From assembly GCF_006384975.1 (NCBI RefSeq), contig NZ_CP021645.1, positions 4,802,001 to 4,866,000 on the forward strand: a DNA stretch of 64,000 nucleotides, read 5' to 3'. The stretch comes from Pseudomonas oryzihabitans (GTDB lineage: Bacteria > Pseudomonadota > Gammaproteobacteria > Pseudomonadales > Pseudomonadaceae). Under the pieces are notes generated by a model. That model did no database searches and was not told where the DNA came from. It saw nothing but the letters and a program-made list of their open reading frames with translations. The translations under genes and the position numbers were made by a program. Shown in pieces: positions 19,710 through 26,330 of this stretch. Numbering within the stretch: position 1 is the first letter of the stretch; the number at the start of each line of letters is the position of its first letter.

Positions 19710-21353
19710 ATGAAATGCCTGCCACCTGCGCCGCCCGCGCGGATGCTTGCCCTATCCCTGTCCATCGCCTTTCTCGCTGCCTGCGCCCATCACGGCGACA
19801 AGTCGGAAACCGCCACCTGGAGTTGGCGCGACGCCACCAGTGCGCGCGCCGTAACACCGGATCAGGCCTATCCCGAGCTGTTCGTCGCGGTACAGCAGGG
19901 CAAGCTGTTCAGCGACCAGAAGCATTTCGTCGATGCGCTGCCCAAGCGCGATCCGGCCGCCATTCGCCGCGACTACCTGGCGCAACGCAACCAGCCCGGC
20001 TTCGACCTCAAGGCCTTCGTTGCGGCCAACTTCGAGGAGTCCGGGCAGGTCGCGTCGCCACCGCCACGGGCCAATGTCGACCTGGCCACCCATATCAAGG
20101 AGCTCTGGCCGGTGCTCACCCGCAGTGCCGAGGAAGTCCCCGCCTACAGCAGCCTGCTGCCGCTGCCCAAACCCTACGTGGTGCCCGGTGGCCGCTTCCG
20201 CGAGGTCTACTACTGGGATTCCTACTTCACCATGCTCGGCCTGGCCAAGGACGGTGAACGCGGCCGGGTGCGCGACATGGTGGATAACTTCGCCTACGAG
20301 ATCGATACCTACGGGCACATCCCCAATGGCAATCGCAGCTACTACCTGAGTCGCTCGCAGCCGCCGTTCTTCGCCTACATGGTCGATCTGCAGGCCAGCC
20401 TGGAGGGTGATTCCGCCTATCGCCGCTACCTGCCGGAACTCCAGAAGGAGTACGCCTACTGGATGGCGGGTGCGCAGGATCTGCAAGCGGGCCAGGCCAA
20501 GGCGCACGTGATCAAGCTGGCCGATGGCACCCTGCTCAATCGCTACTGGGATGCCAACGACACTCCACGCCAGGAATCCTACATGGAAGACCTGGCCACT
20601 GCGGCCCAGGCCAAGGGCCGTCCTGCCGGCGAGGTCTATCGCGACCTGCGCGCCGGCGCCGAGAGCGGCTGGGACTTCTCCTCGCGCTGGCTCGCCGATG
20701 GCAAGACCCTGGCGACCATCCGCACCACCGCCCTCGCCCCGGTGGACCTGAACAGCCTGCTCTATCACCTGGAGCGGACCATCGCCAAGGCCTGCGAGAA
20801 GACCGGCGACGCCACTTGCGTCCAGGCCTACAGCCAGAAGGCCAAGACTCGCCAGCAGGCCATCGACCGCTACCTATGGAATCCGGCCGGTTACTACACC
20901 GACTTCGACTGGCAGGCCAAGCGCCGTACCGACACCGTCACCGCCGCTACCCTGTTCCCCCTGTTCGTCGGTCTCGCCAGCCAGAGCAGTGCCGACCAGA
21001 CGGCAGCGACCGTGGCCAATCAGCTGCTACGTCCCGGCGGCCTCGCCACCACCACGGTCAAGACCGGCCAGCAATGGGACGAACCCAACGGCTGGGCGCC
21101 GCTTCAATGGGTCGCCGTGGACGGACTGCGCCGCTATCAGCAGAACAAGCTGGCGGCGGACATCGGCACGCGCTTCCTCACCCAGGTGCAGAACCTCTAC
21201 AACCGTGAGCAGAAGCTGGTGGAGAAATACGATCTCACCGGCGGCCAGGGCGGCGGTGGTGGTGAGTACCAGCTGCAGGACGGCTTCGGCTGGACCAACG
21301 GCGTGACCCTCAAGCTGCTGGAACTCTACAAACCACAGTCCAACGCGCAATAG
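19710..21353 (+). CDS. treA: Periplasmic trehalase, predicted lipoprotein
   Basis: GH37 alpha,alpha-trehalase, 547 residues, splitting trehalose into two glucose units in the periplasm. Signature 1 is PGGRFREVYYWDSYF and signature 2 is QWDEPNGWAPLQ; a Gly-rich GGQGGGGGEY segment follows near the end. The start at 19710 has AAAGGAG upstream. The signal region ends in FLAAC (Cys25), a lipobox, so the enzyme is probably lipid-anchored, whereas the E. coli enzyme is a soluble periplasmic protein. The stop is followed by a terminator-like hairpin. Confidence 0.93.
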   Translation: MKCLPPAPPARMLALSLSIAFLAACAHHGDKSETATWSWRDATSARAVTPDQAYPELFVAVQQGKLFSDQKHFVDALPKRDPAAIRRDYLAQRNQPGFDLKAFVAANFEESGQVASPPPRANVDLATHIKELWPVLTRSAEEVPAYSSLLPLPKPYVVPGGRFREVYYWDSYFTMLGLAKDGERGRVRDMVDNFAYEIDTYGHIPNGNRSYYLSRSQPPFFAYMVDLQASLEGDSAYRRYLPELQKEYAYWMAGAQDLQAGQAKAHVIKLADGTLLNRYWDANDTPRQESYMEDLATAAQAKGRPAGEVYRDLRAGAESGWDFSSRWLADGKTLATIRTTALAPVDLNSLLYHLERTIAKACEKTGDATCVQAYSQKAKTRQQAIDRYLWNPAGYYTDFDWQAKRRTDTVTAATLFPLFVGLASQSSADQTAATVANQLLRPGGLATTTVKTGQQWDEPNGWAPLQWVAVDGLRRYQQNKLAADIGTRFLTQVQNLYNREQKLVEKYDLTGGQGGGGGEYQLQDGFGWTNGVTLKLLELYKPQSNAQ

Positions 21354-21359
21354 GCCCAG

Positions 21360-21389
21360 AGCCCAAGCCCGCCATAGCGGGCCTGGGCT
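21360..21389 (+). terminator. Terminator-like hairpin after treA
   Basis: A 13-bp stem with one mismatch (AGCCCAAGCCCGC / GCGGGCCTGGGCT, loop CATA) begins 7 bases after the treA stop. The T-run is weak, so termination may be partial. Confidence 0.6.
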
Positions 21390-21427
21390 TGATGGGTTGA
21401 GTTGGATACCGGGTGTTTCGTTACCCT

Positions 21428-21520
21428 GTAGGTTGGGCTGAGACGGCTCCATCGTCGAAGCCCAACAAGCTAAGGTTGACCCAGACACCGTTGGGCTTCG
21501 CTGCGCTCAACCCAACCTAC
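21428..21520. repeat. Composite palindromic repeat, family A copy 1
   Basis: The 93-bp unit begins GTAGGTTGGG and ends CCCAACCTAC. Inside it, two GTTGGGCTTCG-type arms face each other. A full copy lies at 50790-50882 and a decayed one at 21636-21725. It is intergenic, between treA and the micro-genes, and behaves like a REP/BIME-type dispersed element. Confidence 0.8.
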
Positions 21521-21588
21521 TACTGACGAGGCCTGGGTCTTCGCGGCCGCCCCGTACGTCCGCGGACACCCACTAACGCAGAATCAGC

Positions 21589-21622
21589 TCCCTCTCCTTC
21601 TGGGAGAGGGTTGGGGTGAGGG
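21589..21622. repeat. Palindromic repeat, family B copy 1
   Basis: CCTCTCC arm and GGAGAGGG arm followed by TTGGGGTGAGGG. Related copies lie at 52211-52243 and 58077-58109. It is a dispersed intergenic palindrome with a CCTCTCC...GGAGAGG core. Confidence 0.75.
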
Positions 21623-21635
21623 TAACAACCCTATG

Positions 21636-21725
21636 AGGTGAGCCGAGGTGGCCTCAACGTCGAAGTCCAAGGTTGTGGGCGTGACAATGGCACCGTTGGG
21701 CTTCGCTTCGCTCAACCCAACCTAC
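21636..21725. repeat. Family A repeat, decayed copy
   Basis: The right half (GTTGGGCTTCGCTTCGCTCAACCCAACCTAC region, 21695-21725) is well preserved, while the left half matches the 21428 unit only in part (ACGTCGAAGTCCAA). With the family B unit between them, 21354-21730 is essentially a repeat cluster with no gene. Confidence 0.65.
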
Positions 21726-21741
21726 TACCAACCTCTACGAT

Positions 21742-21846
21742 TCAAAGCGGATCCACCGGCGGTGCATCGTCCTCGTCGGCGGGTAGCTCGGCGGGATGCA
21801 GGCCTTCCGGATCTTCGTCCTCGGGCAGTGGCAGGATGGCGTTCAT
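21742..21846 (-). CDS. 34-residue acidic microprotein
   Basis: Second of two overlapping micro-genes. Its ATG shares a base with the stop of the upstream gene (TGATG), a translational-coupling arrangement. The product starts MNAILPLPEDEDPEGLH and is strongly acidic and Pro-rich, with no membrane segment. Downstream lies the repeat cluster. The function is unknown; coupling to a second acidic micro-gene argues that it is translated. Confidence 0.5.
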   Translation of the reverse strand: MNAILPLPEDEDPEGLHPAELPADEDDAPPVDPL

Positions 21847-21998
21847 CAGCTGTACTCCGGATTGCGGGGGTTCTTCTGCGGTAACCGTTCCTCGACCGGC
21901 TTTTCTTCCGGATCTTCGCCGATCGGCTCGTCGGGGTCGGGCGCGATGTCCGGATCGATGTCCAGGTCGTCGGGGTTTTCCTTGATCTGATCGTTCAT
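21846..21998 (-). CDS. 50-residue acidic microprotein
   Basis: Begins MNDQIKENPDDLDIDPD and is almost entirely Asp/Glu/Pro, ending KNPRNPEYS. GGAGG sits 4-8 bases before the ATG, a strong ribosome site. Low complexity and charge indicate a disordered protein. It follows the ABC exporter gene on the same strand (67 bp gap), so the three may be cotranscribed. I do not recognise the family. Confidence 0.6.
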   Translation of the reverse strand: MNDQIKENPDDLDIDPDIAPDPDEPIGEDPEEKPVEERLPQKNPRNPEYS

Positions 21999-22065
21999 GC
22001 GGCCTCCGCGAGTGGGGTGGTAAAGGTTTGGGCAGAGCCCTTGCCGCGAAGTTCGCCACCGGCGA

Positions 22066-23877
22066 TCAGCGATAACCCCGCGCCTGCAGATCGAACAGCT
22101 GCGCATAGCGGCCACCGTTGGCCAGCAACTGGGCATGGTCGCCCCGCTCGCGAATTTCACCTCGTTCCAGCACAAGGATCTGATCGGCGTTGCGCACGCT
22201 GGAGAAACGGTGCGAGATGAGCAGCGTCATGCGCTGCTGTGCCTGGGCGCGGAAGCGTTCGAAGATCACCGCTTCGGCAGCGGCGTCCAGGGCGGCGGTG
22301 GGTTCATCCAGCACCAGGATGTCGGCGTCTTCGCGCATATAGGCCCGCGACAGGGCGATCTTCTGCCATTGGCCGCCGGACAGCTCCTGGCCCCCCATGA
22401 ACCAGCGCCCGAGTTGCGTCTCGTACCCTTGGCGCAACCCGGCGATGACCTCGTCGGCCAGGCCCTGCTCGGCGGCCTTGCGCCAGCGTGTCTCGTCGTT
22501 GAAGGCCTGGGTATCGCCGACGCCGAGATTCTCGCCGGCGCTGAGCTGGTAGCGGATGAAGTCCTGGAAGATGACGCCGATGCGCCGGTGCAGTGCCGCC
22601 GGCTGCCAATCCTGCAGATCGCTGCCATCGAGCAGGATGCGCCCCCGGGTGGGCGCGTGCAGCCGGGTCAGCAGCTTGATCAGGGTGGTCTTGCCCGAAC
22701 CGTTGGCGCCCACCAGCGCCAGGCTCTGACCCAGTGCCAGGTGGAAGCTGATGTCCTGCAGGGTCGGCGCCGTCGCGCCTGGATAGGTGAAGCCCACGCC
22801 TTCGAATCTCAGACCATCGCCCGGCTGGTTGCCGGCGGTCAGGCTGCCGCCCTCGGCGCTGGTCGGCTGGCCAAGATAGTCGTAGAGATTGCTCAGGTAG
22901 AGGCTGTCTTCGTAGAGCCCGCCCACGGCGGTTAGACTGGCGCTGACCGAGGCCTGGCCCTGGCGGAACAGGGTCAGGTAAAGGGTCATCTGGCCCAGGC
23001 TCAGGCGGCCGCGCACCGTGTCGAGCACCACCCAGGCGTAGGCGGCGTAGAAGGCGAGGGTGCCCAACAGGCCGAAGACGAAGCCCCAGCCGTCGCGTCT
23101 CAGGGTCAGGCGGCGATCCTCGGCATAGAGCTTGGCGAAGGTGGTGCGATAGCGCTCCAGCAGCAGCGGCGCGAGGCCGAACAGCTTGACCTCCTTGATG
23201 TAAGCCTCGTGGGACAGCAGTGTCTCCAGATAGGTCTGGCGGCGCGTCTCGGGCGCGCGGCGGCTGAACAGGCGGAAGGCATCGCCCGAGAAGCGTGCCT
23301 CGGCCAGGAACACCGGCAGGGCGCCCACCACCAGCAACACCAATGCCCAGGGCGAGAAGTGCACCAGCAGCACGGCGAAGCTGACCAGCGAAATGAGGTT
23401 CTGCAGCAGGGTCAGGGACTTGGTCACCAGCGCCAGCGGCCGCACCGAGGCCTCGCGCCGCGCCCGTACCAGCTTGTCGTAGAAGTCGGCATCCTCGAAT
23501 TGCGCCAGTGACAGGGTCTGGGCCTTTTCCAGAATCAGCAGGTTGACCGTCTGCCCCAGGCGCACCCGCAACAGCGACTGCTGTACCGACAGTAGCCGCT
23601 GGGCGGCGGCGAGGGCCGCCAGCACCCCGGCTTCGGCGAGCACGAACTTCAGCACCGGCCACAGCGGTGCCGCACCTTGCTCGGCATGCAGCCGCATGGC
23701 CGCCACCACGGCGTCGACGATACGCTGCCCCAACCAGGCGGCCAGCGCCGGCAAAAGACCCGCCACCAGGGTAGCCAGAATCAGCCCGATCATTAGAGCC
23801 GGCGAAGTACTCCACACCAGGCCGGCGGCGCGGCGCATCTGCAATTGGACGATAGCGAAGGAGCTGGAGAGGGCCAT
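22066..23877 (-). CDS. ABC exporter, fused membrane and ATPase domains
   Basis: 603-residue half-transporter. The N-terminal ~320 residues hold six predicted helices. The ATPase domain has Walker A VGANGSGKTT (about residues 395-404), Q-loop IFQDFIRYQ, signature ELSGGQWQKIALSRAY, Walker B ILVLDEPTAALD and switch His in ISHRF. The SGGQWQ signature and FQDF Q-loop resemble exporters of peptides or lipid-linked molecules, but the substrate is not clear. It is likely a homodimer. It is divergent from the sRNA genes at 24 kb. Confidence 0.88.
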   Translation of the reverse strand: MALSSSFAIVQLQMRRAAGLVWSTSPALMIGLILATLVAGLLPALAAWLGQRIVDAVVAAMRLHAEQGAAPLWPVLKFVLAEAGVLAALAAAQRLLSVQQSLLRVRLGQTVNLLILEKAQTLSLAQFEDADFYDKLVRARREASVRPLALVTKSLTLLQNLISLVSFAVLLVHFSPWALVLLVVGALPVFLAEARFSGDAFRLFSRRAPETRRQTYLETLLSHEAYIKEVKLFGLAPLLLERYRTTFAKLYAEDRRLTLRRDGWGFVFGLLGTLAFYAAYAWVVLDTVRGRLSLGQMTLYLTLFRQGQASVSASLTAVGGLYEDSLYLSNLYDYLGQPTSAEGGSLTAGNQPGDGLRFEGVGFTYPGATAPTLQDISFHLALGQSLALVGANGSGKTTLIKLLTRLHAPTRGRILLDGSDLQDWQPAALHRRIGVIFQDFIRYQLSAGENLGVGDTQAFNDETRWRKAAEQGLADEVIAGLRQGYETQLGRWFMGGQELSGGQWQKIALSRAYMREDADILVLDEPTAALDAAAEAVIFERFRAQAQQRMTLLISHRFSSVRNADQILVLERGEIRERGDHAQLLANGGRYAQLFDLQARGYR

Positions 23878-23948
23878 GGTGGATCTTCGACTGGGGTCAG
23901 CATTAGGTGGAACGGCGGACTAGGTGTTCCCGGGGTTATGGCAAAAGG

Positions 23949-24004
23949 CTTACAAGGGCTGGTGTCACCTGGCCATGTCGGCGCCCCGGCGGGCTGCGTA
24001 ATCT
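23949..24004 (+). promoter_or_regulatory. GacA-type upstream half-site and -10 of sRNA gene 1
   Basis: GGCTTACA ends at 23954 and matches the right half of the GacA activation site TGTAAG-N6-CTTACA; the left half is poorly conserved. TAATCT at 23999-24004 is the likely -10. The site-to-start distance (about 56 bases to ~24010) is as expected for Rsm sRNA promoters and is identical in the second copy. Confidence 0.65.
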
Positions 24005-24009
24005 ACACC

Positions 24010-24124
24010 CATCGGCCGCGCAGGATGTGCAGCTCTGAGGTCAAGGATGATGACCAGGCCAGGATGGCACCTGACAGGACGTTGGGATGGTCGCAACAAA
24101 GAACCCGCTTCGGCGGGTTTTTTG
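24010..24124 (+). ncRNA. RsmX/RsmY-type RsmA-sequestering sRNA, copy 1
   Basis: About 115 nt ending in a strong terminator (AACCCGC-TTCG-GCGGGTT then Ts, 24102-24123). Five GGA motifs (24023, 24045, 24062, 24077, 24085) sit mostly in hairpin loops: GCGC-AGGAT-GTGC, GGTCA-AGGATGA-TGACC, GCC-AGGAT-GGC. These are canonical RsmA/CsrA binding sites. Such sRNAs are induced by GacA and titrate RsmA/RsmE away from mRNAs. The match to the RsmX architecture is strong; assignment to X rather than Y or Z is tentative. Confidence 0.82.
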
Positions 24125-24174
24125 TTGGGCGGAATTCAGCCATGACCCGGTGCTACCAGGGGTATGGCAAAAGG

Positions 24175-24230
24175 CTTACACGCAGTGCTGTCAGTCGGCC
24201 ATGTTCGTCCAGGGCGGCGCTGCGTAATCT
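24175..24230 (+). promoter_or_regulatory. GacA-type upstream half-site and -10 of sRNA gene 2
   Basis: The duplicated promoter: GGCTTACA ends at 24180, TAATCT lies at 24225-24230. Spacing equals the first copy to the base, although the DNA between has diverged. Conservation of only these two elements is evidence that both are functional. Confidence 0.65.
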
Positions 24231-24235
24231 ACCCC

Positions 24236-24349
24236 CATCAGCCGCGCAGGATGCGCAGCTCAGAGGTCAAGGATGATGACCAGGCCAGGATGGCACCTGA
24301 CAGGACGTTGGGATGGTCAAACAAAGAACCCGCTTCGGCGGGTTTTTTG
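24236..24349 (+). ncRNA. RsmX/RsmY-type RsmA-sequestering sRNA, copy 2
   Basis: About 114 nt, a tandem duplicate of the sRNA starting near 24010 (226-bp period). It has the same five GGA motifs (24249, 24271, 24288, 24303, 24311) and the same terminator (24327-24348). The first hairpin has GCGC/GCGC where copy 1 has GCGC/GTGC, which still pairs through a G-U. TGAC/GTCA closes a loop holding two GGA motifs. Duplication of Rsm sRNA genes is known in other pseudomonads such as P. syringae. Confidence 0.82.
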
Positions 24350-24352
24350 TTG

Positions 24353-24396
24353 TCTGCCTTCAGGCATCCTTCATTTGGAGGATGCCTGAAGGCAGA
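24353..24396. repeat. Perfect 18-bp inverted repeat after sRNA gene 2
   Basis: TCTGCCTTCAGGCATCCT at 24353-24370 is repeated inverted at 24379-24396 with an 8-base spacer. It starts 4 bases after the sRNA terminator and ends 42 bases before a lipoprotein gene. No T-run follows on the plus strand. It may be a second terminator, a processed leader or a remnant of a mobile repeat. Confidence 0.7.
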
Positions 24397-24438
24397 CCAT
24401 GCAGCAGAGTGAGGACTCTTCCTTACCGGATCCTCGCC

Positions 24439-24831
24439 ATGCACCCGCTATCGACCTTATCGCTCGCCTTCGTCCTGATGTTGACGGCTGCCTGCGCCAG
24501 TGGCCCGCGACCAGGCCACGAACCACCCCCGCCGAATGCGGTGACGCTGGACGATGCCGGCATCCGTGCCGCCCTTGTCGGAAAGACCCTGCAGACCCGC
24601 AGTCAGCGGGGAGAGGCCGTCACCCAGACCTTCAATGCCGATGGCACCAATGTCTTCACCATGGGGGCGGAGCGGCTCGTCGAGCATTGGCGGGTCGCTG
24701 ATGGGCAGATCTGCATCGACTCGCCGGGGTATCCCCGGGAGTGCGACGTGGTCAAGCAGGCACCTGAGGGGCTGTGGTTTCTGGATGGCAAGACCGGAGC
24801 GTTGCAGAACCACTACCAAGTGGTGCCGTGA
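24439..24831 (+). CDS. Small lipoprotein of unknown function
   Basis: 130-residue predicted lipoprotein. The signal region MHPLSTLSLAFVLMLTAACAS ends in LTAAC (Cys19). The mature part begins Pro-rich (PPPPNAV) and then has GKTLQTRS, TFNADGT and HWRVADGQICID, a small beta-rich fold with two Cys (in CID and ECD) that may form a disulfide. The start at 24439 is chosen because the frame upstream is only open through the sRNA repeat. Not recognised as a characterised family. It is convergent with the diguanylate cyclase gene, with only 3 bp between them. Confidence 0.75.
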   Translation: MHPLSTLSLAFVLMLTAACASGPRPGHEPPPPNAVTLDDAGIRAALVGKTLQTRSQRGEAVTQTFNADGTNVFTMGAERLVEHWRVADGQICIDSPGYPRECDVVKQAPEGLWFLDGKTGALQNHYQVVP

Positions 24832-24834
24832 AGA

Positions 24835-26217
24835 TCAGCCAGCCACCCGATTGCGCCCTGCGGCCTTGGCGGCATAGAGCGCCTGGTCGGCCCTTTCGGT
24901 GAGGACATAGGCATTCATGCCGGGCGCATGGGTAGCCACGCCAATGCTCAAGGTGATGGCCCGCCGGGTCCAGGTATGGTTGGCGACGGCGGCGCGGCAG
25001 CGCTCTGCCACCCGTTGGGCTGCGCACACGGTGGCGCCTGGCAGCAGGATGGCGAATTCTTCGCCGCCGTAGCGGAAGCTGGCATCGACATCGCGACAGC
25101 TCTGCTGCAACAGGCGACTGATGTCCTGCAGGGCGATGTCGCCGGCTTGATGACCATAGGCATCGTTGTAGGCCTTGAAATGGTCGACGTCGATCAACAG
25201 CAGCGACAGGGGCGTGCCCTTTTCCTCGGCACGCGCCAGGTGTTCCGCGAGGCGCAGATCGAAGGCGCGGCGATTGTAGAGACCGGTCAGGGCATCCGTG
25301 ACGCTACGCTGCTCGGCCGCTTGCATCATGTCCAGCAGCTGCCGCTGGGACGCCTCCAGCATGTGCTGCTGCTCGATGTGCTCGGTGATGTCCACCGAGA
25401 GACCGGCCAGGGCGATACCGTGGCGGGTGACCAGGGGAAACTTGTAGGACTGCCAGAAGATCCGCCGGCCATCCAGGGCGGTCATGCGCTCGATGAGTCG
25501 ACTCGGCTTGAGTTCGCGCAGCACCTGTTCATCGATCTGGCGGAAGCGCGGCGCCGATTCTGGCCAGAAGGCGTAGTCATCCTTGCCGATGACTTCGTCG
25601 CGGGTCAGGCCCAGTTGATGCAGAAAGGGTTCGTTGACATAGGAGAAGCACCAGTCACGGTCCTTGATGTAGGCGATGAAGGGGCCATTGTTCATGAAGG
25701 CGGAAAAGTTGATGTCCAGCTCTTCCAGCTTGTGCAAGGTCTCGCGTTGCTGCAGCAACCGGGTGATCTGCCGCGCCAGACGCTGCAGGCTGTCGATCTG
25801 ACCGGCCTCGAAGTGGCGCACCTGATCGTCCAGCACGCAGAGCGTGCCGAGGGCGACGCCGTGCGGGTCGAGCAGGGGAACCCCCAGATAGGAGCGCATC
25901 CGCTCCAGGCCCGGCGCTATCTTGAGGTGGGCGACCCGAGGATCGTTCTGCAGGTCTTCGACGATGAAGGGTTGCCGCGGCGTGAGGATCGCCAGGTGAC
26001 ACAAGGAAGACTCGACGGGCAGCTCGTCTACCACCATTCCCTGGCAAGCCTTGAACCACAGCCGGTTGCGGTCGGCCAGGGTGATGAAGGCGACCGGCGC
26101 GCGGGTGAGCTGGCACGCCAGGGCCACGAGATCCTCGTAGGCCGCTTCGGTCCCACTGTCGAGAATCTGTAGCTCACTCAAGGCGTGGAGACGCTGGGCG
26201 TCATCGGGTGAATTCAT
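24835..26217 (-). CDS. GAF-PAS-GGDEF diguanylate cyclase
   Basis: 460-residue soluble c-di-GMP synthase. An N-terminal GAF domain (~15-160, with RMRSYLGVPLLDPHG and LGTLCVLD) is followed by a PAS domain (~185-295, FIAYIKDRDWCFSYVNEPFL; PAC end VDITEHIEQQ) and a GGDEF domain (~315-460). The active site is GGEEF (384-388) and the inhibitory site RDVD (375-378) lies exactly five residues before it, so product inhibition is expected. No EAL domain and no membrane segments. The start at 26217 (MNSPDD) is preferred over 26250. Confidence 0.92.
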   Translation of the reverse strand: MNSPDDAQRLHALSELQILDSGTEAAYEDLVALACQLTRAPVAFITLADRNRLWFKACQGMVVDELPVESSLCHLAILTPRQPFIVEDLQNDPRVAHLKIAPGLERMRSYLGVPLLDPHGVALGTLCVLDDQVRHFEAGQIDSLQRLARQITRLLQQRETLHKLEELDINFSAFMNNGPFIAYIKDRDWCFSYVNEPFLHQLGLTRDEVIGKDDYAFWPESAPRFRQIDEQVLRELKPSRLIERMTALDGRRIFWQSYKFPLVTRHGIALAGLSVDITEHIEQQHMLEASQRQLLDMMQAAEQRSVTDALTGLYNRRAFDLRLAEHLARAEEKGTPLSLLLIDVDHFKAYNDAYGHQAGDIALQDISRLLQQSCRDVDASFRYGGEEFAILLPGATVCAAQRVAERCRAAVANHTWTRRAITLSIGVATHAPGMNAYVLTERADQALYAAKAAGRNRVAG

Positions 26218-26294
26218 GCGAGCTCGCGAACGGGGGGCTTGCCCAAGCATAGTACCCGGGCGGCAGGAGGAAAACTCTGGCTGTAAGCAAGCAG

Positions 26295-26325
26295 CCGAGA
26301 TGCCGGCAGGTTTCCGGCATCTCGG
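26295..26325. terminator. Hairpin between glucosidase and cyclase genes
   Basis: Perfect 12-bp stem (CCGAGATGCCGG / CCGGCATCTCGG, 7-base loop) five bases after the glucosidase stop, read on the minus strand. No long T-run. It probably ends or attenuates transcription before the cyclase gene. Confidence 0.55.
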
Positions 26326-26330
26326 TACGT

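Noticed and set aside
23845-24444. Open frames of ~70-140 codons across the sRNA tandem
   Set aside because: They translate a duplicated non-coding element; structure and terminators fit RNA genes.
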